NCBI RefSeq assembly: GCF_023218175.1
Contig: NZ_JALPTH010000037.1
Span: forward strand, 1-57,613
DNA from: Streptomyces lichenis
Lineage (GTDB): Bacteria; Actinomycetota; Actinomycetes; Streptomycetales; Streptomycetaceae
Direction of reading: 5' to 3'
DNA length: 57,613 bases
In this document: piece by piece, positions 43,565-51,301 of the stretch
Layout of the letters: each line of letters opens with the position of its first letter
Numbering within the stretch: the first letter of the stretch is position 1
The notes under the pieces: generated by a model
What the model was told of the DNA's origin: nothing
Databases searched by the model: none
What the model saw: only the letters and a program-made list of their open reading frames with translations
Program-made: the position numbers and the translations under genes

Positions 43565-43830
43565 AGCGCCTCGCGCCAACGGGGCGCCCCGCCGCGACGG
43601 ACCCCGCGCCGTATTAGGGCACCCCGCCGCCACAGACCTCGCGCCGTCCCGGGGCGTCCTCGCAGCCACAGACCTCGCGCCGCCGCAAGACGCCCTGGCG
43701 GCCCCGGGTACGGCGCCGCCCCAGGCCGCCTCCGTGGCCCCGGGCACCGCACCAACAACCCGACAACCCGACAACCTCCACGACCACAGACTCCGCGCCA
43801 CCCCGGGCCGCCTCCAACACCACCAGGCAC
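43565..43830. repeat. Degenerate 36-bp tandem repeat tract, about 7 units
   Basis: Units carry CACAGACCTCGCGCCG at 43631 and 43667, exactly 36 bp apart. Related copies of the CGCGCCG core occur at 43572, 43605, 43640, 43676, 43712, 43748 and 43794 (spacings 33, 35, 36, 36, 36, 46). The last spacing is widened by a small ACAACCCG duplication. In one plus frame and one minus frame the tract reads as 12-residue repeats, but neither frame looks like a gene. Confidence 0.75.
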
Positions 43831-43904
43831 AGCCCCACTCCAGAGCGGCCACGCCACACCCAGGCAGCCGTGGCCAAGGCCGAGCCGCACCGGGGCCGCC
43901 CTGG

Positions 43905-44285
43905 CCCCGCGTCACCCCCGACCGGCCCCCGACGGACCCCCGGGCCGGACCCAACACGCGCGCGCCACGCCACCCCTGACCGGTGGAACGGCCCTATGGC
44001 CCCCCTACGCAAGCCCCATGTCACACCTGACCGACAGGGCGGGCCCGTGGGCCCCCACGCAAGCCCCATGTCATCCCCGACCAGCGGGACGGCCCCATGG
44101 GCCCCGCCCACACCCCACGCCCCATGTCACCCCTGACCAGCGGGGCGCCCCCGTGGGCTCGCCCACACACACGCCCACGTCACCCCCGACCAGCGGGACG
44201 TCCCCGTAGACCCCGCCCCAGACACGCGCCCCAAGCCGCCCCCGACCGGCGCCGCCGGACCCCCGGGCACCGCCCGACGCGCGCT
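43905..44285. repeat. Degenerate 50-58-bp tandem repeat tract, about 7 units
   Basis: Core CATGTCACCCCTGACCAGCG and variants recurs with its CA(T/C)GTCA anchor starting at about 43908, 43966, 44017, 44067, 44123, 44176 and 44232 (spacings 58, 51, 50, 56, 53, 56). Between cores is a semi-conserved GGGACGGCCCCATGGGCCCC section with an inverted repeat (GGCCCCATGGGCC at 44091-44103). Unit lengths are not multiples of 3, against a coding origin. Confidence 0.78.
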
Positions 44286-44555
44286 GGGGCGCACGGCGCG
44301 TCCACCGCGGAGGCCGCCAACCGTCAGGCCGCGCGACCGGCAGGCCGCGCGCCCCATACCGCCCCGACCGCCACCGACCGCCACCAACGACCCCCGAAGC
44401 CCGCCCCGACACCTCGCCACTCCCGACCGGCACGGCACCGACGGCCCCCGGGGCCCACCCGACACGCGTTCCGCACCGCCCCGTTCGGCACCAACGCCCA
44501 CCAGGGGCTCACGCAGCACGCGCACGCCCCCCACTATCCGGCGGCGCAAGCCGCC

Positions 44556-46295
44556 CTACGCGTCGGCGCGGGCCGCCGCGAGCAGTTCCTCGGCGTGCGC
44601 CCGGGCCGTCTCCGAGTCCTCCTGCCCGGCGAGCATCCGGGACAGCTCACGCACCCGGTCCTCCCCCTCCAGCACGGTGACACCCGATCGGGTGACGGAA
44701 CCGTCGTTGGTCTTCTCCACCAGCAGCTGCCGGTCGGCGAAGGCCGCCACCTGCGGCAGATGGGTGACCACCACCACCTGCGCCGTCCTGGCCAGCTTGG
44801 CGAGCCGGCGGCCGATCTCCACCGCCGCCTTGCCGCCGACGCCCGCGTCCACCTCGTCGAAGAGATACGTCGGCACCGGGTCCGTACCGGCGAACACCAC
44901 CTCCACCGCGAGCATCACCCGTGACAGCTCACCGCCCGAGGCGCCCTTGGCGATCGGCCGGGGCGGGGCGCCCGGGTGCGGGGCGAGCAGCAGCTCCACC
45001 TCGTCGGCGCCGTGCGGCCCGTACGCCACCGTGCGCCCGCCCACCTCGACCCCGTCCGGGTCCTCGGTCTGCCGGATGGCGAAGGAGACCCGGGCGTGCG
45101 GCATGGCCAGCGAGGCCAGCTCGGCGGTGACCGCCTCGGCGAACCGCGCGGCGGCCTCCGTACGGGCATCGGTGAGCTCCTGGGCGAGCTGCGACAGTTC
45201 GGCCCGCAGCACGTCGCGCTCCGCCGTCAGCTCGCCGATCCGGTCGTCGTCGCCGTCCAGCTCGGTGAGCCGGTTCACGCCCTCCTCGGCCCAGGCCAGC
45301 ACCGCGTCGATACCGTCGCCCTGCCCGCCGTACTTGCGGGTGAGCCCGGTCAGCGCGGCCCGGCGCTCCTCCACGGCCGCCAGCCGCAGCGGGTCGGCGT
45401 CCAGGTTGTCGGCGTACCCGGCGAGCTCGCCCGCGACATCGGCGAGCAGGATGGAGATCTCGCCCATCCGGTCGGCGAGCGCGGCCAGCGCCGGGTCGTG
45501 CGCCCGGACGGCCTCCAGGGCGCGCTGAGCACCCGCGACGAGCGTGGTGGCGTCCACCCCCTCCGGGTCCTCCACGTCCCCGGCGAGCGCCCCGTGGGCG
45601 AGCGCGGCGGCGGAGGCCAGCGCCTCGGCGTGGCCCAGCCGCTCCGCCTCCGCGGCCAGTTCCACGTCCTCCCCGGCCAGCGGTTCGACCGCCTCGATCT
45701 CGCCGAGCCCGAAGCGCAGCAGATCGGCCTCCTGGGCCCGCTCCCGGGCCCGGGTGGTCAGCTCGTCCAGCTGCCCGGCGATCGCCCGCAGCCGGCGGTA
45801 CGCGCCGGCGTACCGGCCCAGCGGCCCGGCGACCGCCTCACCCGCGTACCGGTCCAGGGCGCCGCGCTGGCGGGCCGGCTTGAGCAGCCCCTGCTGGTCG
45901 GTCTGGCCGTGCACCGCGACCAGGTCGTCGGCGAGTTCGGCGAGGACCCCGACCGGTACGGACCGGCCGCCGAGGTGGGCCCGGGAGCGGCCCTCGGCGG
46001 AGACGGTACGGCTGATGAGCAGGGCGCCGTCGTCGAGCTCGGCACCCGCCTCCTCGGCGCGGGTGGCGGCCGCCCCGCCGGGTGCCACGCTGACGCGGCC
46101 CTCCACGACGGCGGACGGCGACCCGATCCGTACCAGCGCTGCGTCGGCCCGCCCGCCGAGCAGCAGCCCGAGGCTGGTCACCACCATGGTCTTGCCCGCG
46201 CCGGTCTCGCCGGTCACCGCGGTGAACCCGGGTGACAGCTCCACCACCGCGTCGTCGATGACTCCGAGCGACCGTATCCGCATCTCCTCCAACAC
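44556..46295 (-). CDS. recN: DNA repair protein RecN
   Basis: 579 aa SMC-like ATPase. Walker A GETGAGKT at residues 29-36; long coiled coil with Ala/Glu-rich helices from about 150 to 365; signature GASGGELSRVMLA near 460; Walker B YLFDEVDAGVGG; and VVVTHLPQVAAFAD. RecN acts early at double-strand breaks. GTG at 46295 preferred: AAGG 9 nt upstream and homologs begin (V/M)LEEMRIRSLGVI. nadK lies upstream on the same strand with a 231-bp gap. Confidence 0.96.
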   Translation of the reverse strand: MLEEMRIRSLGVIDDAVVELSPGFTAVTGETGAGKTMVVTSLGLLLGGRADAALVRIGSPSAVVEGRVSVAPGGAAATRAEEAGAELDDGALLISRTVSAEGRSRAHLGGRSVPVGVLAELADDLVAVHGQTDQQGLLKPARQRGALDRYAGEAVAGPLGRYAGAYRRLRAIAGQLDELTTRARERAQEADLLRFGLGEIEAVEPLAGEDVELAAEAERLGHAEALASAAALAHGALAGDVEDPEGVDATTLVAGAQRALEAVRAHDPALAALADRMGEISILLADVAGELAGYADNLDADPLRLAAVEERRAALTGLTRKYGGQGDGIDAVLAWAEEGVNRLTELDGDDDRIGELTAERDVLRAELSQLAQELTDARTEAAARFAEAVTAELASLAMPHARVSFAIRQTEDPDGVEVGGRTVAYGPHGADEVELLLAPHPGAPPRPIAKGASGGELSRVMLAVEVVFAGTDPVPTYLFDEVDAGVGGKAAVEIGRRLAKLARTAQVVVVTHLPQVAAFADRQLLVEKTNDGSVTRSGVTVLEGEDRVRELSRMLAGQEDSETARAHAEELLAAARADA

Positions 46296-46526
46296 GAGAG
46301 AAGACCTTACGAGGTCCGGGGGCCCCTGTGCGACGGCCCCCGCCGCGCGCCGCCGAACGGGCAGGTCGCGGCGGCCCGGCCGGGACGGCCTGTCACCCAC
46401 CGGAGTGGGGGGAGAACCCCCGGAGAAGAGGGGTGGCAGCCGGATGGCAGCCCGCCCGCACCCACGGGCAGGCTAGTCACCATGAGTAATCACCCCACCA
46501 CAGCCCCCGCCAGACCCGCCCTTGCC

Positions 46527-47489
46527 TCAGTGCGGCGCACCCCGCCAACCGGACACCGGCAGGGCGAACTTCGCGACCAGCCGATCCGTGAAGGAGGCGT
46601 GGTGCAGCCGTGCCAGCCGCACGGGTACGGCCCCCCGGCGCACCTCCACCCGCGCGCCCGCGGGCAGTTCGGCGGTGCGCCGCCCGTCGCACCACAACAC
46701 CCCGTCGGGGGTGTGCGGTTCGACCTCCACCGCCAGCACCGAGTCCGGAGTGGTCACCAGCGGCTTGGCGAAGAGCGCGTGGGCGCCGATCGGCACCATC
46801 AGCAGCGCCTCCACCTCCGGCCAGACCACCGGCCCGCCGGCCGAGAAGGCGTACGCGGTGGAGCCGGTCGGGGTCGCGCAGATCACCCCGTCGCAGCCGA
46901 AGCCGGTCACCGGCCGCCCGTCGATGGCGACGACCACCTCCAGCATCCGCTCCGGCGACACCTTCTGCACGGCCGCCTCGTTGAGCGCCCAGTCGGAGTG
47001 GATGACGTCCCCGTCGTCGTGCACCGTCACATCGAGGGTCATCCGCTCCTCGACCTCGTAGGCGCGGGTGACCACCCGGTCGACCACCTGGTCCAGATCG
47101 TCCCGCTCGGCCTCGGCGAGGAAGCCGACCCGGCCCAGGTTGACCCCGAGCATCGGCACCCCGGAGGCCCGGGCGAATTCGGCGCCCCGCAGCAGCGTCC
47201 CGTCACCACCGAGCACGATCAGCAGCTCGCAGCCGTCGAGGACGTCGGAGGAGGCCTCGGGCACGATCTGCACGGCCGGGGTGTCGGGCAGCGGCAGGTC
47301 GGCCGCCTCGGCGGCGAGGACCCGCACGTCCAGGCCGCTGCGGAGCAGCCCCAGCGCGACCAGTTCGGCGCTGCGCACCGCCGCCGGGCGGCCGGTGTGG
47401 GCGAGCAGGAAGACGGTCCGCGGCCCCGTCGAGGACTCGTGGGTGAGCGCGGGTGCGGCGGTCGTCGACAGTGCTTTGGACGAGCTCAA
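46527..47489 (-). CDS. nadK: NAD kinase
   Basis: 320 aa. LGGDGTLLRGAEFA (GGDG site), then NLGRVGFLAE, the NE of DWALNEAAV and CDGVICATPTGSTAYAFSAGGP, all diagnostic for NAD/polyphosphate kinases. Makes NADP from NAD. Start is a rare TTG: the TTGA overlap with the tlyA stop points to translational coupling, and no ATG or GTG lies in a better place. Confidence 0.95.
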   Translation of the reverse strand: MSSSKALSTTAAPALTHESSTGPRTVFLLAHTGRPAAVRSAELVALGLLRSGLDVRVLAAEAADLPLPDTPAVQIVPEASSDVLDGCELLIVLGGDGTLLRGAEFARASGVPMLGVNLGRVGFLAEAERDDLDQVVDRVVTRAYEVEERMTLDVTVHDDGDVIHSDWALNEAAVQKVSPERMLEVVVAIDGRPVTGFGCDGVICATPTGSTAYAFSAGGPVVWPEVEALLMVPIGAHALFAKPLVTTPDSVLAVEVEPHTPDGVLWCDGRRTAELPAGARVEVRRGAVPVRLARLHHASFTDRLVAKFALPVSGWRGAPH

Positions 47490-48301
47490 CGGGGTCCCTC
47501 CGCCACGGCGCGGTCCACATCGGCCGGATCGAGCGCGGGCGCCCCGGCCCGCATCCACAGAAAGTACTCCACGTTCCCCGACGGGCCGGGCAGCGGACTG
47601 GCGGTGACGCCCTGGACGCCGAGTCCCAGTCCCCAGGCCTGGCCGGCGACGGTCCGCACGGCGTCGGCGCGCAGTTCGGGGCTGCGGACGACACCCCCGC
47701 TGCCGAGCCGTTCGCGGCCCACCTCGAACTGCGGCTTCACCATCAGCACCAGGTCGGCGTCCGGGGCGCTCACCCCGGCCAGCGCCGGCAGCACCAGACC
47801 GAGCGGGATGAAGGACAGGTCGCCCACCACCAGGTCCACCGGTGCACCGCCGATCGCGTCCAGGGTCAGTTCGCGCACATTCGTACGGTCCTTGACGGTG
47901 ACGCGTTCATCGCTCTGCAACGACCAGGCCAGCTGCCCGTATCCGACGTCGACGGCCACCACATGAGCGGCCCCGGAGCGCAGCAGCACATCGGTGAAGC
48001 CACCGGTCGACGCCCCGGCGTCCAGCGCCCGCCGCCCCTCGACCACCAGCCCGCGCGGCACGAACGCGGCCAGCGCCCCGGCCAGCTTGTGCCCGCCCCG
48101 GGAGACGTAGTCGGGGTCGGCGTCGTCGGTCGCCACGACGATGGCGGCGGCGGTCTCGACCTGGGTGGCGGACTTGGCGGCGACGGCACCGCCGACGGTC
48201 ACCCGCCCGGCCGCGATGAGCTGGCCCGCGTGCTCCCGCGAGCGGGCGAGCTTCCGGCGTACCAGCTCGGCGTCGAGACGGCGGCGTGCCACTCCTGCCA
48301 C
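47486..48301 (-). CDS. tlyA: TlyA-type 16S/23S rRNA 2'-O-methyltransferase
   Basis: 271 aa. S4 RNA-binding domain first (residues 5-65: RRRLDAELVRRKLARSREHA), then a Rossmann methyltransferase with DYVSRGGHKLAGAL, the SAM motif ALDAGASTGGFTDVLL near 95 and VAVDVGYGQLAW, plus VMVKPQFEVGRE-type catalytic region (LVLMVKPQFEVGRE). Family members methylate C1409 of 16S and C1920 of 23S rRNA, which affects capreomycin susceptibility. Two GTG starts three codons apart are possible. Coupled to nadK. Confidence 0.93.
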   Translation of the reverse strand: MAGVARRRLDAELVRRKLARSREHAGQLIAAGRVTVGGAVAAKSATQVETAAAIVVATDDADPDYVSRGGHKLAGALAAFVPRGLVVEGRRALDAGASTGGFTDVLLRSGAAHVVAVDVGYGQLAWSLQSDERVTVKDRTNVRELTLDAIGGAPVDLVVGDLSFIPLGLVLPALAGVSAPDADLVLMVKPQFEVGRERLGSGGVVRSPELRADAVRTVAGQAWGLGLGVQGVTASPLPGPSGNVEYFLWMRAGAPALDPADVDRAVAEGPR

Positions 48302-48308
48302 GTTCGGT

Positions 48309-48758
48309 TCAGCTCCTGTGGTCGTACGAAGAAGAGGACGGCGCTCCGGTCGGTGCGGACGGCGCCGGGGGCGCGGGCGGACGGGCGTCCAGCGCGGCGA
48401 GCGCTTCCCGCAGTTCCCGGTGTACATCCTCGTACACCTCCAGATGCCCGTCGGCGGGGAGGTGGTCGGCGTCCGCCAGCCGCTCCAGGGCCGAGTCCAC
48501 CGCGGGATGGCCGGTGAGCGTCCGTCCCACCCCGAGCGGCGCGGCCGCGGCGGGCTCCAGAGCCTCCGCGCCTCCTCCCACGCCCCCCTCCGCCAGCGCC
48601 GCAGGCCCCGCAGGCTCCACGGACCCGGCCGCTCCCGCAAGCCGCTCCCCGGCCGCCATGGACTCCTCGGGGCCCTCGGACCCTTCGCGTCCCTCGGGCC
48701 GCTCCCCGGTGGCCCGGGCCGGGGCCGGGGCGGACCGGGGCGTCACTTCGTCGTCCAT
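48309..48758 (-). CDS. Conserved hypothetical protein upstream of tlyA
   Basis: 149 aa. Residues 1-78 are Ala/Glu/Pro-rich and disordered. The core (about 80-125: TGHPAVDSALERLADADHL, then GHLEVYEDVHRELREALAAL) is a short helical unit, probably the conserved part. The C terminus is Pro/Ser-rich. Seven nt before tlyA on the same strand, so co-transcribed. Function unknown. TAGCGT 6 nt before the ATG marks a leaderless start. Confidence 0.75.
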   Translation of the reverse strand: MDDEVTPRSAPAPARATGERPEGREGSEGPEESMAAGERLAGAAGSVEPAGPAALAEGGVGGGAEALEPAAAAPLGVGRTLTGHPAVDSALERLADADHLPADGHLEVYEDVHRELREALAALDARPPAPPAPSAPTGAPSSSSYDHRS

Positions 48759-48764
48759 GCCCCG

Positions 48765-48770
48765 ACGCTA
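48765..48770 (-). promoter_or_regulatory. Likely -10 box of the tlyA-nadK operon, leaderless
   Basis: TAGCGT 6 nt before the ATG of the hypothetical gene, on the strand opposite the SCP2 promoter box 17 bp away. Confidence 0.45.
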
Positions 48771-48786
48771 CCGCGTGGCCCTGCGG

Positions 48787-48792
48787 TACCGT
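48787..48792 (+). promoter_or_regulatory. Likely -10 box of the SCP2-domain gene, leaderless
   Basis: TACCGT 7 nt before the ATG; no ribosome site in the 41-bp divergent gap. Confidence 0.45.
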
Positions 48793-48799
48793 CGGTCCG

Positions 48800-49147
48800 A
48801 TGGCCACGATCGAGGAGTGCCGCAGCGCACTGGACAAGCTCTCCGACTCGCTGCGGCGCGCGGACGGCGAGGTGCGCTCCGCGGCCGCGATGGACCGCAC
48901 GCTCAGCTGCCACCTCACCGACCTGGACACCACCTTCACCGGCCGTCTGGTGAACGGCCGGATCCTGGTCGAGGACCGGGTGGCCGGACCGCCGCCCGCC
49001 AAGGCGGAGATCCGGCTCGCCATGACGGGGGACGACCTGGTGGCCCTGGTCGACGGGCAGCTCCACTTCGCCCGCGCCTGGGGTTCCGGCCGGGTCAGGC
49101 TGGAGGCCGGCTTCCGCGACCTGCTGCGGCTGCGCTCACTGCTCTAG
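48800..49147 (+). CDS. SCP2 sterol-binding-domain protein
   Basis: 115 aa, a single SCP2-like fold: RTLSCHLTDLDTTFTGRLVNGRI, AEIRLAMTGDDLVALVDGQL, then FARAWGSGRVRLEAGFRDLLRL, the family's hydrophobic-tunnel core. Such bacterial proteins bind lipids or act as small accessory domains. Divergent from the tlyA operon, convergent with the ABC transporter. Confidence 0.85.
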   Translation: MATIEECRSALDKLSDSLRRADGEVRSAAAMDRTLSCHLTDLDTTFTGRLVNGRILVEDRVAGPPPAKAEIRLAMTGDDLVALVDGQLHFARAWGSGRVRLEAGFRDLLRLRSLL

Positions 49148-49193
49148 CGCGCCCATTTTCAGCTGGCGCCCCATCTTCAGCCGGCGTCCTTCT

Positions 49194-50174
49194 TCAGCCG
49201 GCGCCCTTCTTGAGCGCCACCCCGCTACCGGCCTCCGGCTGCTCGGCAGTCTCGATGCCGCCGGTACCGCCGGTACCGCCGGCGCCTCCGATGCCGCCGA
49301 CCAGGGCGGCCCGGGCCGCGGCCGAGGCGCGGTCCGCGGCGCGGGCCTGCCGGGCGGCGGGCACCACCAGCGGGGTGCCGGTCTCCGGGTCCTCGATCAC
49401 CTGGCAGCGCAGTCCGAAGACCCGTTCCACGAGTTCCGCGGTGACCACCTCGCTCGGCGGCCCCTCGGCGACGATCTCCCCGCCGCGTACGGCGATCAGA
49501 TGGGTGGCGTACCGGGCCGCGTGGTTGAGGTCGTGCAGCACGGCGACCAGGGTGCGGCCCTGGTGCTCGTGGAGCTCGGCGCAGAGGTCGAGCACATCGA
49601 TCTGGTGCTGGATGTCGAGGTAGGTGGTCGGCTCGTCCAGCAGCAGCAATGGTGTCTGCTGGGCCAGGGCCATGGCGATCCAGACGCGCTGGCGCTGCCC
49701 GCCGGACAGCTCGTCGACGTACCGCTCCCCCAGCTCGGCGACCCCGGTGGCCTCCATCGACTCCTGCACGATCGCCTCGTCCTCCGGCGACCACTGGCGC
49801 AGCAGGCTCTGGTGCGGGTAGCGGCCCCGGGCGACCAGGTCGGCGACGGTGATGCCGTCCGGCGCGATCGAGGACTGCGGCAGCAGCCCGAGGGTCCTGG
49901 CGACCTTCTTCGCCGGCATGGAGTGGATCGCCTGCCCGTCGAGCAGCACCCGGCCCTCGGTGGGCTTCAGCATCCGGGACAGCGCCCGCAGCAGGGTGGA
50001 CTTGCCGCAGGCGTTGGGGCCGACGATCACGGTGAAGGAGTGGTCGGGTATCTCGACCGAGAGGTCGCGGGCGATGACCCGCTGCTCGTAGGCGAGGGTC
50101 ACCGACTCGGCGCTGAGCCGCTGCCGGCCGTCCTGGTCGGCGGAGCTGCGGTCCGGACGCTGCTGGCGCTGCAT
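49194..50174 (-). CDS. ABC transporter ATP-binding protein, iron-siderophore type
   Basis: 326 aa. Walker A GPNACGKSTLLRALS near residue 57, Q-loop LPQSS, ABC signature VDELSGGQRQRVWIAMALAQ near 150, Walker B LLLLDEPTTYLDI, H-loop VLHDLNHA. The closest pattern is FecE/FepC of iron-chelate importers. A 50-residue C-terminal tail (Ala/Gly repeats, GGIGGAGGTGGTGG) is unusual. Follows two FecCD permeases; together one importer without its binding protein. Confidence 0.94.
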   Translation of the reverse strand: MQRQQRPDRSSADQDGRQRLSAESVTLAYEQRVIARDLSVEIPDHSFTVIVGPNACGKSTLLRALSRMLKPTEGRVLLDGQAIHSMPAKKVARTLGLLPQSSIAPDGITVADLVARGRYPHQSLLRQWSPEDEAIVQESMEATGVAELGERYVDELSGGQRQRVWIAMALAQQTPLLLLDEPTTYLDIQHQIDVLDLCAELHEHQGRTLVAVLHDLNHAARYATHLIAVRGGEIVAEGPPSEVVTAELVERVFGLRCQVIEDPETGTPLVVPAARQARAADRASAAARAALVGGIGGAGGTGGTGGIETAEQPEAGSGVALKKGAG

Positions 50175-50257
50175 GGTCGTGCTCCTGGCGTTGTCGTGGT
50201 GCGCGGCGGTGGGGCCGGCGGCGGGCGCGTGGTCGTGGGCGGGCTCGGGGGCGGGGC

Positions 50258-51301
50258 TCAAATCCGGCCCGCCCGGCGTTCGGTGACCAGCAGCCACAGC
50301 AGATAGACCCCGCCGACCACGCTGGTGACGACCCCCACCGGCAGCTCGCGGTCGCCGAAGGCGTTGGTGGCGGTCCAGTCGGCGGCCAGCAGCAGCGCGG
50401 CGCCCATGCAGGCGGAGGCCGCCAGGTTGGGGCCCGGGGCGCGGGTGAGCCGGCGGGCCAGCTGGGGGGCGCTCAGCGAGACGAAGACGATCGGCCCGGC
50501 GGCGGCGGTGGCGGCCGACACCAGCAGCACGGCGGCGCACATCAGGGTCACCCGTACCCGTTCGACCCGGACCCCCAGCGCGTACGCCGAGTCGTCGCCC
50601 ATCTCCAGCATCCGCAGCGGGCGCCCGAAGGCCAGCACCAGCGGGATCAGCACCGCGCACATGGCGAGCAGCGGCCAGAACTGCACCCAGTCGCGGCCGT
50701 CGAGGGTGCCGGTCATCCACAGCACCGCGCGGGTGGCGTCGACCAGGTCGGCCTTGGTGATCATGTAGTGGGTGGCCGCGGTCAGCATGGCGGCGACGCC
50801 GATGCCGACCAGCACCAGCCGGAAGCCGTGCACCCCGCGCTTCCAGGCGAGCAGGTAGATGCCGACCCCGGTGACCAGTCCGCCGACGACCGCGCCGCCC
50901 GCGACGGCCGCCTGGCTGCCGTGGAAGAGCACGATCACCGCGAGCGCGCCGACGGCGGAGCCCTGCCCGAAGCCGATGACGTCGGGGCTGCCCAGCGGGT
51001 TGCGGGAGATCGACTGGAAGACGGCGCCGCCGAGGGCCAGGCAGGCTCCGACCAGGACGGCCACCAGTACCCGGGGCAGTCGCAGGTCCTGGACGACGAA
51101 CTCCTGGGCCATGGTGCCGTCGCCCATCAGCGTGGCGACGACCTCGGCCGGGGAGATGGGGTAGTCCCCGCTGCCGATGAGCACGATCCCGGCCGCCACG
51201 GTCGCGGCGACCAGCAGCAGGACCGCCCCGGTCGCCCTCGGCTGGTAGCGGATCGACAGACCGCCGGGGGTGCGCAGTGCTTTGCTGGTCCGCGTGATCA
51301 C
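50258..51301 (-). CDS. FecCD-family iron-siderophore permease, second subunit
   Basis: 347 aa, about ten helices. RLPRVLVAVLVGACLALGGAVFQ, then NPLGSPDVIGFGQGSAVGA, MLEMGDDSAYALGV and GPIVFVSLSAPQLARRL are family signatures, including the coupling helix that meets the ATPase. GTG start overlaps the upstream permease stop (GTGA). Confidence 0.94.
   Translation of the reverse strand: MITRTSKALRTPGGLSIRYQPRATGAVLLLVAATVAAGIVLIGSGDYPISPAEVVATLMGDGTMAQEFVVQDLRLPRVLVAVLVGACLALGGAVFQSISRNPLGSPDVIGFGQGSAVGALAVIVLFHGSQAAVAGGAVVGGLVTGVGIYLLAWKRGVHGFRLVLVGIGVAAMLTAATHYMITKADLVDATRAVLWMTGTLDGRDWVQFWPLLAMCAVLIPLVLAFGRPLRMLEMGDDSAYALGVRVERVRVTLMCAAVLLVSAATAAAGPIVFVSLSAPQLARRLTRAPGPNLAASACMGAALLLAADWTATNAFGDRELPVGVVTSVVGGVYLLWLLVTERRAGRI

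Larger units (their letters stand above)
43263..44555. other. 1.3-kb noncoding, C-rich, repeat-bearing region between recN and the glycosyltransferase gene
   Basis: No frame here has the codon pattern of a real gene: long open frames exist on both strands in several frames and are Pro/Arg/His-rich or Gly/Arg/Trp-rich. The plus strand is C-rich and relatively G-poor throughout. Two separate degenerate tandem repeat tracts lie inside (36-bp and about 50-58-bp units, listed separately). Transcription of recN should run into it from the right. It is the longest gene-free stretch in the window. Confidence 0.75.

Noticed and set aside
43565..44285. Possible CRISPR array
   Set aside because: Repeats are degenerate and tandem without unique spacers, and no cas gene is present.
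43203..44549. Open frames on both strands in the 1.3-kb gap, some with 12-residue repeats
   Set aside because: No frame has a good start, a ribosome site or the GC3 codon pattern of real genes; the period of the second repeat is not a multiple of three.
46401..46421. GGGGG-GAGAA-CCCCC hairpin as nadK terminator
   Set aside because: Short stem, far from the nadK stop, and could equally be chance in a GC-rich gap.
49150..49205. Short TTCAGC(C/T)GGCG repetition (about 3 copies, 18-19 bp apart)
   Set aside because: Too short and likely slippage-derived at the convergent ends of the SCP2 and ABC genes.
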